In this document: positions 48,139 through 59,084 of the stretch, piece after piece
Numbering within the stretch: the stretch's first letter is position 1
Layout: every line of letters starts with the position of its first letter
NCBI RefSeq assembly: GCF_963678975.1
Contig: NC_089273.1
Coordinates: 7,750,614 to 7,814,613 of the forward strand
Length of the DNA stretch: 64,000 bases
Direction: 5' to 3'
From: Dysidea avara
Taxonomy: Eukaryota; Porifera; Demospongiae; Dictyoceratida; Dysideidae
Notes under the pieces: model-generated
Databases searched by the model: none
What the model was told of the DNA's origin: nothing
Seen by the model: only the letters and a program-made list of their open reading frames with translations
Translations under genes and position numbers: made by a program

Positions 48139-48549
48139 TGCACATATCAATGTAATCCCGACTACCACTAATACGGGGGGAGGTGGGGATTTGCATTTCT
48201 GAAAATTACAATTTCCCACCTACTTGGGGAGTACTGGCGATACAAACCCGGACCAAGTCTCGGCCTGCAGACCACGGGAATACTGGGGTTAGGAGGGGAT
48301 TTGTACGGTCGTGTGGTGTTGGTCTATAGTGATGAGTTAGTTCGAGTGGACAGTATGAACGTAATAGCTAGCACCCGAGACACTCTTTGCTAACTAAGCA
48401 CACATCTTCGCTATCTGAGTGGATTTCTTTAGCGAAGAAAAATCCCCACTATGTCGGGAAAATTTAGCGACCAATCCCCCCACCATCCCCGACCTTTCCC
48501 CACCCTCAGCCCGTATCAGTGGTAGTCGGGCATTACATTGATAGGCGCA
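48139..48549. mobile_element. Harbinger-like MITE with TGCACATATCAATGTAAT end, TAA duplication
   Basis: The inverted ends TGCACATATCAATGTAAT and TGCGCCTATCAATGTAAT continue in CCCGACTACCACT; TAA flanks both sides (48136-48138, 48550-48552). The ends are related to those of 61157-62323. G-rich/C-rich arms (CGGGGGGAGGTGGGG and complement) lie inside. Confidence 0.8.
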
Positions 48550-48615
48550 TAAAAGCATAGATTTTAGAGGCGTACGCGCCTCTAAAATCTATGGTAAAAG
48601 CAAGTTAGCCACTTT

Positions 48616-49110
48616 GTGACACATGATGTATACCTGCCTGGCAGCGTCCTCCCCATCTCTTTCAGAGCAAGGGTCTGGGGATGGGTGTGACTAAAATGAG
48701 GAATGGAAAATTAAGAAACCAAAATGAGGAAATGGGAAACAAGTATTTCTCTAGGAATGCATTTCTAGTATAGGCAGTATTGCCAGCAAGTGGGCGTCAG
48801 TGAAGGTACAAGCAGCCATGCAACCTGCTACACCTTGCAATGCTTGTAGTACATTAATTTATAATCGTGATCATGATACAGTATTTCAGTTTTTCAGTTG
48901 TCATACATTATCTACTTGGGCTGTGATCTGTTTCTATATACTCTAATAAAGCAGTCATTTTAAATCAGGCTACAGTATAGCCACTGCATTGGAAGAGACC
49001 ATACGACAAAATTACTCCATAGAGCCATTTCCTATTTCCAGTTTCCTAATTTTCCATTCCTCATTTTAGTGACACCCTCTTGGGACCCAGAGGAGGTTGT
49101 CATGTGTCAT
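48616..49110. mobile_element. TIR element with GTGACACATGA ends
   Basis: GTGACACATGATG at the left and its complement at 49100-49110, then a stronger inner inverted repeat (GTGACTAAAATGAGGAATGG..AATTAAGAAAC, 48687-48740 against 49020-49075). Target duplication not resolved; no coding. Confidence 0.6.
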
Positions 49111-49448
49111 CATTCATCTCGTGGTCTCAAAAAAGGGTTGAACTAATTCAACCTTCATACCTCTTATTATTCTAAAAGACCAACTGCATATCCATACCAG
49201 AGCATCCCACCACCCTTACAAACCTTCTCAGTATAATGCACTACTTTCCTAGCTGCTAAACAAACTAGAACAACGCTTGGTTGCATGCTTTTATATCATA
49301 GGCTTATGACACGTGACCAACTTCCTCTGCTGGTGACCGTAGTATATGGTACTTGTGCTACTACCACTATAGTGGTAGAACCAATCAAATCACAGTATCC
49401 AGTTTAAACTACTATTTGCGATGTAAAACATTGTTTGCGCCAAATAAC
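49111..49448 (+). promoter_or_regulatory. Upstream region of the 56-aa gene: CCAAT box and start-stop uORF
   Basis: CCAAT at 49381-49385 and an ATGTAA (start codon directly followed by stop) at 49421-49426, 22 nt before the main ATG. No TATA box at the spacing used by the genes at 6344 and 55895. An ACTACCACTATAGTGGTAG palindrome lies just before the CCAAT box. Confidence 0.35.
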
Positions 49449-50006
49449 ATGGTGAGTGAATTCAGAACAGTTGGAAAGCAGCTATAGTGAGATTTCTGAG
49501 ATACACACACTGTAAAGACTTATGTTGAGAAATATGAAGTTCGTGTTTTCTTCACCAGCCTGAAAAGGATTTGTTGTTACACGCAGTTTGGACATACATT
49601 CGAATTCCATATATTATGGTCACCAGATCCTTACTCTATGACAGGTTGGTGCTGCCAGATTAGTTAGTTTCAGTCACATAATTATTATAGTGGACTATTT
49701 CTTGAGAATGGCGTGGTAGGCAGCAGCAAGAAAAATTAAGCCTTGGCTGCATGAATGGTCACGAGGGATCCTGGTGTGCTGTAACTAGTTACTTCTTCCC
49801 TTACAAGAGTTCACTAGCATTGTTAATCTAAGGAATCCAAGCTATAAAAAGTACTGAAACAAGAGATGAATGATGATATTACAGCATAGCTCGGTGCATA
49901 CTGTGATACCATTATTCTTTACAGGTGTGTGGTGATTGCTGTATTAGAGTCAGCCTCTAGCCTATCTAAGGATGTGGTCATTATAATGGTATTTGTGTTT
50001 GTGTAA
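49449..50006 (+). CDS. Three-exon 56-aa membrane protein, unrecognised
   Basis: Exons 49449-49451 (ATG alone), 49559-49644 and 49925-50006; introns of 107 and 280 nt with GTGAGT and GTTGGT donors and CAG acceptors. The phase is kept across both junctions. The product begins MPEKDLLLHAVWTYIRIPYI and has two hydrophobic stretches (about residues 7-25 and 40-56), ending VVIIMVFVFV. Probably a small organelle or ER membrane protein; no family recognised. Exon 3 also offers a GTATTT donor before its stop, so a longer isoform cannot be excluded. The ATG context AACATGG is good. Confidence 0.5.
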
Positions 50007-50770
50007 TTAGAATGTAAAGATGTATAGCGTATACACTTGACCATTATGATGAGTCAACCCACTGTGAAGTTACAGCTGGGTATCCAGAAGTCCAGTAGCA
50101 CAAGCACCCTAAAATAATGTTGTGGTATCTACATATGCTCCTCAAGCAAAATTTGATACAGACAATTAACACTCCCAAGTCCTTACAGTTTCCCACCAAT
50201 AAAGTTTGTGCAGATTCATGTGAAAATGTAGGCTATATGAATATAATTGTGTACTGTGCATACTGCCTAGCTTGATACTGGTGGTGCAGTGATCAATCCT
50301 TTATTGCTGGCAAGTACATTCTAAAGAAGAAATGAAGTAGAGTGTGGGAGCAGTTTAATATTTGACATTTTGATTAGAACTTTGCGTGGCAGTTTATTGT
50401 GATGTTTGGTAATGAGACAAATGTGTACCTCTGAAGATAACTGTTTGTGACCCGCTGAGTAAAAACCGGCCATTTTCACAAAAGCCGTAAAACTGTATTG
50501 AAATACACTGAGTAAAAACAGGTGTGCTAAACGAAAAATTTACACATGCTTTAATTGTATTCGTATGCACTGTAATTAAGCTCAAATCAACAAAACCTAT
50601 ACAACAGTGGATTTGCCTGTTCATGGAGAGTAAGAAAATCTTTGTTTCATGTTAGCACAGCAAAGGATATGTGAGTCATGGGTGTTAATTTACGATACAA
50701 TAAAAACAGCGTTCACGATCATCATTTCTTAGATGAATGGCCTTCTTTGTCAACAGGAAAACGTGCCAAT

Positions 50771-53700
50771 TCATGGTGCACAGATTGAGCCCAGTCCCAT
50801 CTTCATAGCTTGTTTCAATGGTAGATTATCTAAGTGCCTGTAATTTTTTTCCTGTATTGCTGCTGTACAAATCACTGCTCCAACTGCAAGCGCTATAACT
50901 CCAAGACCATTCGTCACAAACGGCTGAAACTTTGGCACTTTGGCTGTCCACTCTTTTGTTTCCCTAGATTACAGAGATTCAAGAAAATGGAATCTGAGGA
51001 ATAACAGCAGGTTTCATTCAGTGGATCACATTTTATATCACATGCAAACTATTCAATGATTAGGAAGGACTATTACAGTGCTATACTATGCTAGTAATCC
51101 AGGTGAAACCAGCTAAGCTAGATTATGTGTACAGGTGTCTGTGTCAATATAATAGCCTGAATACCTTTTTCTCATGTAATAAAACAAACACATAACAAAT
51201 CAGCAGTGGTCAAAATTCAGGTTTATTAAACAGAAACTTTTAAACTACAATCTAATCCACATTACTATTTTGTGTATTGTATGTGTGTGGTAGGGTGTCT
51301 ATCTGGTTCCGGGTTCAAATCCCAGCTGGCCCACTTTGGTGTTGGTGGACCACACTGTGTACCTGGTGTAAACTGTGGAAGCAAATGCTCAACTGTCCAT
51401 GTCTCAAATAGCAATCAGGTGACCACACTTTCACCTGTGAGACCTGGTACAGCCTACTGTGGATTACCAGTCCAGGTGCTGCACAGTGCTGGTCACTGGG
51501 CAGTGTGACTTCACTGCATAGTGGCAGCTGAAGGCTGTGTGTCTGTCTGTCCCATTTTACATTAACATTAACACACCTGCTCACATGTAGAACCCGTCTT
51601 AGTTGCCACCTGTATAAAAAAGCCACTACCCCAAAAAAGTGAACTTCAGATAGGAAATCTAAATTATAACAGCATCCTTCAACACATATACATGTACAGG
51701 TGTACATACGCAAATGACTTGAGTACATGTATCACGAAACTGATGTTCTATATAGAACATTAAAATTAATGACCATGTAAGATAGTAATACTTAGTGGCA
51801 ACAAATCACAGCTGTAATACAGTACAATATAGACGTATACAAATTTAATGTACATTCATCATTATACACAAAATATTTTCTTTTACTTCATTGTCTCCTG
51901 GGTGTTCTTTTAGAGTAAGTTAACTGACACTTCTTTTCTGACGTGTTTTTATCCGCTAAGGTTGCACAACTGGAAGTCTATAGGTGCACACTATACAAAT
52001 GTATATACATGACTCAAGAAGTATTGCTAGTTACCTGTTCATGATCCTCTTCTCACTTCTTCCTCCTCTAACATGCAGTCTCAAGGAGCTTTCTGTAAAT
52101 TTATGTAAATCACAATTTAAAGATTGCATGTGCAAACAAGAGACTCTGAAAGGAAATACCCGGTGTGTGTAAACAGTAATATTTAAATTTGAGCTGACAC
52201 AAGGTCTACTACATATTTAGCTGGGGTGTACATTAAACACCTATATTTGATCCCAGTGTAGCAGCAAATTGTTATAACTGAGACAGAGTGGCTGAAACTG
52301 TGTCATAAGTTATCCCAGTGGTGAAGCCATACTAACTAAACAGTGACAAAAAATTACAAATGGTATTACCAAACAGTGCTCCTCCCCATTATTAGCCATC
52401 GATTGATTGAAAATTCCGTTTAGTACTAAAACAGGGGTGTAGCTAGCTTTTTGGTCACCGTAAGGTCAAGCTGTCCCAAAAGATACTACTGCATGAATAA
52501 TATAGAAGCTAAAACAAAACAAAAAATGAACTAACTTCACTATCTGACTTCTTTTCACTCTTCTGGCTGTCTGATATTAGGCATAACAATATACTGTACT
52601 TCAGAATAAACTCTAGCCCCATTTTCACTTTTCTATCACCTCTATGTACTTGAACACACTGAATGCTTTGCTCAATTACAATATCACAATTACTTGATAT
52701 CCAATACTGCTGTCCACTGAGAGGTTTCGCCAACATTTTAACTCTCAAGCCATACTCAAATATTAATGTTATCATGCAATGCTGGGAATTATATAAAATC
52801 TACTTACTAAATTGACAGGAATCTTAGCATACACAATTTTTGATAGCAATTAGAAAGTTTTACAATATGTTCCAGAAAGATAGCAGTTGTGTGTATTAAT
52901 TACGAGCACGCCCAGGCACCAGCAATGATTGTACCAGTGCAGGCCCGGGTGTAGCTATGTCCCTGTACTAAAACAGTAGAAATGACTGTGCATTTATAGG
53001 GTGTATCTGAACTTTTAACATTTCAATTATTTGAACAAAAACACCAAACTGAACCTGAAGCCACAAAAAAACTCACAAGTGGCATCTGTCCCCTACTAAT
53101 CATCGTCTATAGCTGCACTAATAACCATTGATTTGCCTACAGAAAACATGTAGTGACCTAAGACTACAATGGATCACCCACAACTTGAGATATGCTGATT
53201 GGGTATAGAGGCTGGGTCATAGGCAATGGCCCACTTTTTGGGACAAAGTTTGCAAGGAAAGATCGAAATACTCTAATAGAACAGTCAAGATCCAGATACT
53301 CTAATAGAGCAGTCACAGTATTCAGAGAAGCGGTGTAGCAAGCACTACGTTTGTGTAGATAAAAAAGTTTTGTTGGTGGAGGGCAGCTATTGTCAGAGGT
53401 TGTGACCTTTTTTGGTCTTCACCTTACTTACAGCTAGCCTGCTCCCCCCCACACACTTTTTTTGCTGCTCCATTGCCCCTGGGCTCAGGGTGTACATGCA
53501 TGATACTTGTATCTATGCTATAGATAACAGAGCATAACTACCTTGAAGTAACCCAAGCAATAAAACATAGCAAACAGAGGTTGACAATAACATGAAAATC
53601 CCTACTTTTACACTGAAAAAATTTTGACAACATGCTAAATGCTAATACTTATAATTACATGTACCAGCATGCTAGAAATTGTTTGCTTAAGGGTTCTATT

Positions 53701-55633
53701 TAATTCCCACCCTACACTGCCAGAATTATTTCCCCACACTGGCCTGCTTACTATGTATTACACTTAACTGAACCTATAGAATTTTACAAGAAGCCACACA
53801 CTTACTCATAGACCTTGTGCGAGCCAAGGCCTTTTCATTTTCTCTGAGCCCTTGTTCATCATGTCTCTTCTCTTACTAGGGGCTTTAGTGAGCTAATACT
53901 CCTAGGGCTGAACTACTCCTGATTTTACAAATGTAAAGAAACTGTTGCTTAAGTCTTCGATCGTGTGCAATTGTGGCTCCCTATATCAAGCTCTGGACAC
54001 CCTACATTCCTTGTTCCAGCTAACTTCATATTTGCTGAGTTCAGGGTGTACATTGTAATCCCCCTCAGTAAGCTCCTTTCACTCTATTCTTTGTTCAGTA
54101 GGTTCTGTTTGTAGGTGTAAGGTTAGACAAAACCTATAAACGGAACATCTTAGCACAGTGTGGTGGGGTATGCCATTAGGCCAGTTCTTATATCTTTAAA
54201 AACATAAAAATAATATATCCCATAAGTATCTCCTATATACCTTGTGCTCACTAAGGCATGGCACTTTGTTACATCATCACAATGACACATCCACCATTTT
54301 TTGAGGCAAAAAACATACACATTCCTATATGCTAGGAAAACATTTTAACGCTAATACGAAAGAATTATACTAAAATATATACTCCTGTTATAAATAAGGC
54401 AGTGGTTACTGAATTGAAAGTCGGTTCAGTCTGCTGGGCTCACTGTTGAACTGACAGTAAAACTTGGATAAAAACCACAAAACTCATCTGAGGCTCAAAC
54501 CTGGACTACTGGTGCTCTATGCAGGCATGTTACTACTGTGCTACTGCTGCTAGCTACCCACTACTACTTTTCTATCTTATAAATGCAACTCACGTTATAC
54601 ACTAGTATAATGAACTCCACAGAAATGTGAGGTTGTTGCAATGCTGAAATTTTATCACGTCTACTAACCTACCTTATGACAACAGAGTACACAAATCCTT
54701 CAACTCCATCAACAATCTCTACTTCGACGAAAAAATGTGACCGTATTTGCAAAAAGGGGTCTTCCACACACATCCAGTTCTTTGAACCTGAAAGAACATG
54801 ATTCAGTGCTTGAGAAACATATAACTCTGAAACTTTGTTCATCAACTAAGCTATGTTGCAAACAATAAAAGAGCTATGTTGCAAACACTCTTATAAGGAC
54901 ATACAAAGGGTGACATACATGTAACAGTTAAAGCACACGGTACAAAATCATGTTGCATAAACAGACAATATAAGGAGGTCAAATACAAAGTACATGGTAC
55001 AGGTGCAGTAAGCATTCATTGATTCAGTAAGCATAGCATTCGGTAACATATTACAAATAATATAAATATATGTGACCCGGTCTGCGAAAAGGGCTCTTAT
55101 AGCCTTTCCAATTATCCATGTTTGGCTAATCATAACTCCTAATCTACTAAAGCTATCACCATGTAATTACACCCACAGCTACTGCCAGGTTAGGGTTGTT
55201 GAGTGACCAAATTGTAGGCTTGTACCATATTCACCAGTCAAGTTATGGGTTACCATATATATGCAATTGGAAAGGCTATAAGAGCCCTTTTCGCAGACCG
55301 GGTCACATATACATTCTAATCTACATGAAGTCTATTATTTCTCATGCAAGTACTTTTAGTCCTCCACACACAGCTAGATGATCCTCACTTACTGGGGTTG
55401 TTGTTCGATGATGACTTTTTGTGAACTAGGGGACATTTTATACCCTGGGACTCCTCTCAAGAATATCAAAAAAATACCTTACCTTATTTAGAATAGTTGG
55501 TAAACAGTTACCCCATGCAATGCAGGTAATGACATGCCTGTATGAAGCTATGTAGTGCATGTTATATGCAGCTAATGTCCATCATGACAACTCAGGCCTC
55601 AACATGCATGAATTTTGTAAAGCATTCGCAGAC
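50771..55633 (-). CDS. 3' part of an unrecognised multi-exon gene with a membrane segment
   Basis: Minus-strand exons 55633-55592, 55537-55483, 55444-55393, 54787-54673 and 50963-50771 join in phase to a TGA at 50773-50771. The strongest are the last two: one reads NWMCVEDPFLQIRSHFFVEV..EGFVYSVVIR before a GTAGGT donor, the next ETKEWTAKVPKFQPF, then a hydrophobic segment (GLGVIALAVGAVICTAA) and a short basic tail. The first three are weaker: one intron would be only 38 nt, and another frame is open across 55444-54700. The last intron (3.7 kb) holds a SINE and other repeats. The 5' end was not found. Function unknown. Confidence 0.45.
51288..51520 (+). mobile_element. tRNA-like SINE candidate, second type
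   Basis: GGTTCAAATCC (51312-51322) fits a B box inside a T-arm-like GGG-TTCAAAT-CCC hairpin, with TGGTAGGGTG upstream as a weak A box. The downstream body has no coding sense. Only one copy in the window, so SINE status is inferred. Confidence 0.35.
52536..52781 (-). CDS. Possible exon of 82 codons, unrecognised
   Basis: Bounded by an acceptor (TTCCCAG) and a donor (GTTAGT) and open for exactly 82 codons, including GQQYWISSNCDIVIEQSIQC and a hydrophobic LEFILKYSILLCLI. Its phase does not fit between the flanking exons of the minus-strand gene model, so it may be another gene, an alternative exon or chance. Confidence 0.3.
54396..54586 (-). mobile_element. tRNA-like SINE, copy 2 (inverted)
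   Basis: Reverse complement of the 21943-22150 family: B box GGTTTGAGCC (54492-54501), head TAGCTAGCAGCAGTAG, end CAGTAACCACTGCC. It lies inside the large intron of the minus-strand gene model. Confidence 0.6.
55071..55307. mobile_element. TGTGACC MITE, short subfamily, intact copy
   Basis: Perfect 43-bp inverted repeats starting TGTGACCCGGTCTGCGAAAA, flanked by TATA (55067-55070, 55308-55311). The perfect arms mark a young or conserved insertion. Internal sequence aligns with 33391-33616 and 1112-1350. Confidence 0.9.
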
Positions 55634-55839
55634 CTGTTGATAGGAAATGTTAAAGAAGCTTTTATTAACACTTAAAAAGTGTTTGATTTAGTCAGTTAAC
55701 ACATTCTTAGAAACTAGTTATGTTTGATTACAAAACACTCCCTGTAGCTTCATAAAGACAAGCCACTACCTGCACTACTTGGGGTAGAAAGAGATGTTAA
55801 TGAAATAACCAGATACTTACATAGACGAGTGGGTACACC

Positions 55840-55847
55840 TATAAATA
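55840..55847 (+). promoter_or_regulatory. TATA box of the 99-aa gene
   Basis: TATAAATA 48 bp before the ATG at 55895, nearly the same sequence and spacing as the TATA box of the large gene at 6286. Confidence 0.5.
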
Positions 55848-55894
55848 ACAGCTGCTACCTTTAACATTGTACAATACTGAAGCCACAGGTCAGC

Positions 55895-56634
55895 ATGGCA
55901 AGGTAAATAGCTACCTACATGTACATAGCTCAAAATCAACATGTTACCATGTAGTTGGATATATGAAGATGGCGATGAGTTGAGTCTACCAGTAGAATGC
56001 ACTGGTATGTTACTGAATTATAAAATTAATATAGCTATATATAGATTATTCACCGTAGATAAAGAAACAGCAATGGCAGGCGTGCATATGTGTGTAAAGT
56101 CACACATATACATGTACAGGTCAGTGATATACAAAATTGTAACAGGATGCATCACCATACGATTACTTGTATTTAATAGTACATATGTTGTAGATATACT
56201 GCACCTTTTTTTGGGCAGTTGCTATTCGCATGGTCATGTGTGAATAGCATAGAGCTATTCGCATGGTCACATGCAAATAGCACGGTGCTATTTGTACGTG
56301 ACCTTGCGAATAGTACAGGGCCTCGCTCAGAGCAATTTGCACGGTTATTAAGAGAAGACAGATGCAGTTGGCATGTGTGTATATACACATAGATCCTTTA
56401 CTATGGCATACATCTTTGGGGTGTGTACATGCATGCGGGAAGTATAATGGTATACGTCACCAAATTTGGCCATGTGAGTCCAAGGATACACCATGCATGC
56501 GCATGCGTTTTCCCTGCTATGGACTGCTAGCTGTGGGTTGTGTACTTACATATTATAGCCATCGTTGTAAAAAATGCAAGCGTGTCTCTATGTTAGACCC
56601 AACTGCACGAATTGTAAAATGTACGCAGTCATGA
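55895..56634 (+). CDS. Three-exon 99-aa Cys-rich protein, unrecognised
   Basis: Exons 55895-55902, 55955-56004 and 56393-56634; introns of 52 and 388 nt with GTAAAT and GTATGT donors and TAG acceptors, in phase throughout. The product begins MASWIYEDGDELSLPVECTD, has 11 Cys including a CKKC pair near the end, and a hydrophobic FPCYGLLAVGCVLTYY. There is no N-terminal signal peptide. It might be a small metal-binding or disulfide protein; no family recognised. Intron 2 contains a cluster of short palindromes (56216-56345). Confidence 0.6.
56216..56345. repeat. Cluster of GTGCTATTCGCA..TGCGAATAGCAC palindromes
   Basis: Alternating GGTCA.GTG.GAATAGCA and its complement, in at least five arms. 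The same word occurs at 59060-59084 and 60098-60118, where it is split by a LINE. Likely a small dispersed palindromic element; it lies in intron 2 of the 99-aa gene. Confidence 0.65.
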
Positions 56635-56735
56635 AGTTCATAATCAGTTAGTCAAAGTTTATAAACTGATATGGTGAAGTTAATAAGTAGAGATTTACAA
56701 AATAACAAAAATTGTAAAGTAGCAGATTAATTAGA

Positions 56736-56996
56736 TCAAAATAATCCAACAGGAGTCATGCAGTCTGAGTCAAAAACATTGCCAAATGCATCCTTGCATC
56801 CTATAGTTACAAAACCACATTTCTCCAACAGCATTATTTTGTTCTCTTGGCCTCTTCCAAAGTGATGCGAATGCAAGAGTGATGCCATCCCACAGTAGAC
56901 AAGGAAATTTATCATTCGCATACAAACATAGACAAGGCTGAATTTTACCTTAATTCCATCACATACATTGCTTTCATTGTTTCTCCAGTGGAACAA
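56736..56996 (-). CDS. Possible 3'-terminal exon, unrecognised
   Basis: An 86-codon minus frame ending GCKDAFGNVFDSDCMTPVGLF looks protein-like and is followed by AT-rich DNA. The frame stays open upstream past 56996 (GCYLFHWRNN). No partner exon could be connected, and no family recognised. Confidence 0.3.
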   Translation of the reverse strand: MFHWRNNESNVCDGIKVKFSLVYVCMRMINFLVYCGMASLLHSHHFGRGQENKIMLLEKCGFVTIGCKDAFGNVFDSDCMTPVGLF

Positions 56997-57545
56997 GTAG
57001 CATCCCTTGTTTAGTTATTGAACTGTGGCTATGGGGCCTACAACTCCAAGGAACCATGGCAATGGACAGAATCTGATTAAAAATTTTCTGGCAAGCAAGA
57101 GTCAGCACAAGGATTCACTGGGCATTAATTGTCAAATCACAATGTCAAGACAATTGAGCCTATAATGTGATAGCAAAAGTGGCACACACCAGGGATGAAT
57201 CCATGCAGACTTTTGGAAAGGGTGTCAAAACAGCATGCTACATTGTCTGGTTTAATAAAGTGAGACCGCTGAAAAAAGGTTACAGCCTGCTGACAATAGC
57301 TGCCCACCCTACCATGCAACTATGCATTCATCACTGCCTGAAAAGAACATAAAAATCCCTAAGAAGGCTAGAAGCTCGCTACACACTGTTCTAATACTAT
57401 AATATCTATGACTAGACATATGCTACTGCATGTTGAGGCGAGCCTGAATAATATTAAGTTAATGCTTTATGAATGTGAATTAACAGAGATTACTTTTTTT
57501 TATTAGAAGCTGTCAAGCAGAACAGTTAGCTACTTTTGCCGTATT

Positions 57546-58358
57546 TCACGGTACCAAGAGGTATTTTAGAATGAAACAGTCTGTGCGGTATTCTAGGGTA
57601 GCTGGACATCTTGGCAAGCTGTTGATAAAGGATGTGACATCCTGCGGAAGATTTAGGATGTGATCACTATAACCATATTGACCATAGGGAAGATGATACA
57701 CTGGCATGATTGGCAGAACCCGTGAAATCAGCATTTCTTCAACCTGAGATAGCTCCTACGTATGGAGTAAAACAAAATGTGCATATTAAATATGACATAC
57801 ATGGACACCATTAAACTGCTGCTTGTTGTGATTCTATAGTACAGTGATGTGTGCCATGTAAGGTATAATATGGGTCCATATTGTTGGCAACAGAGTACAG
57901 CTTGGGTAGTAAAGAATCATTATGGCAACGATTGCATGCACCTGCATGATCATTGGTGCTAAAATTATGACGCTCTAAACATATGGAACATAGTTGGCTC
58001 TGCAATGTGGCTAGCTTTCCATGAAATTCTTGCTGCATTATCCTTATAACATCGTGGTCATCAATAGAAGGATTAATATTAGAGTTGTTACCATTTCGTG
58101 AAAGTAAAAATGTAGCTTGTTGTCTTTCTCTACGAGTTTGATTCACAACATGTCTGTCTTCGGTGGTTAAGCTTGCACGCCTTTTTCTGTCATATGCATT
58201 CCGTCTAGCCCGCCTGTCAGTGTGATAAGATTCTATTAGTACTACAAGTACAGCTAGTTAGCTCAGTACCTCGTCTCTCTTTCTTCAGGCGTTTGTTGTG
58301 CCCTTCTTAGTCTGTCGCGCTCTCTCCTTCTAGCCAACCTTTCTTCTCGTTCAGCCAT
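57546..58358 (-). pseudogene. Helitron-like protein, N-terminal fragment (3 exons)
   Basis: Minus exons 58358-58270, 58213-57817 and 57755-57546; introns of 56 and 61 nt (GTACTG and GTTTAA donors). The N-terminus is Arg-rich (MAEREERLARRRERD, TPEERETRRARR), then CSICLERHNF..CNRCHND.LLPKLYSVANNMDP, then VEEMLISRVLPIMPVY..GQYGYSDHI.NLPQDV..FINSLPR. This order matches the region before the Rep domain of animal Helitron proteins (the DUF6570-type segment, from memory). Rep and helicase domains are absent and the frame ends at TGA after YLLVP, so it is a fragment or a captured N-terminus. Tandem 70-bp repeats lie upstream (58421-58545). Confidence 0.65.
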
Positions 58359-58580
58359 CAAACCACGTGCTAAGCCATGTGGAATAAAAGTACACCGCTC
58401 ATGAAATTTTCGTGAAGCAGCGTGGAGCAACCCGTTTTCTTTCAGTATATTTTCGTGAACTCGACGTACGTACCATTCACTAACAGTGTGGGGCAGTCCG
58501 TTTTCTTTCAGTAAATTTTCGTGAACGCGACGTACGGACCATTTCTCGACTATATTGGGGCTCGCTCAGGCTCGCCCCAA

Positions 58581-58660
58581 TTAGAGTGATTGCTCTATTA
58601 GAGTGATTGCTCTATTAGAGTGATTGCTCTATTAGAGTGACTGCTCTATTAGAGTATCTC
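58581..58660. repeat. 17-bp tandem repeat TTAGAGTGATTGCTCTA
   Basis: Four consecutive units (the last reads GACTGC), then a fifth half unit leading into GTATCTCGATCTTG. Preceded by the hairpin TTGGGGCTCGCTCAGG..GCTCGCCCCAA. It contains the CTCTATTAGAG word dispersed across the window. Confidence 0.85.
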
Positions 58661-59084
58661 GATCTTGGCCCATACTACCTTGGCCCCCTCCCTGTATCCC
58701 CCACGGCAGTTCATCCTAAATGCACTCCGAACATTTTCCTCCAGGGTACCCTTTTCCTCCATGTGCGCAAACAAAATCTATTTCTTTATACCCCAAATCT
58801 TATTGTATACCTTCGATGATGCACGTTTTGCTGCTGAATCTATTGCCGGATCTTGATCGATGTTGAACGTTTAATCCGTTCTTTCAAAGGCAGAGACTGT
58901 CTCTTTAAGATCATTGTACAAGGTAACTTTCAATCTTGTCTCCTACGGACATGTGACGGAAGACCACAGAGAAAGGTCCAGAAAGAAAAATCTCACTCAA
59001 AGCCACGTGTAGTTTCAGGATCAACCGTGTACTATTGTTAAAATAATAACATCACGTAACTGCCGTGCGAATAGCACGAAGCTA

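Noticed and set aside
51315..51728. 137-codon minus-strand frame
   Set aside because: Lies antisense to a tRNA-like repeat body, without splice partners or recognisable protein.
54736..54770. TGTGACC MITE fragment (ATGTGACCGTATTTGCAAAAAGGGG)
   Set aside because: Only the first bases resemble the MITE end; the stretch lies in a protein-like exon of the minus-strand gene model.
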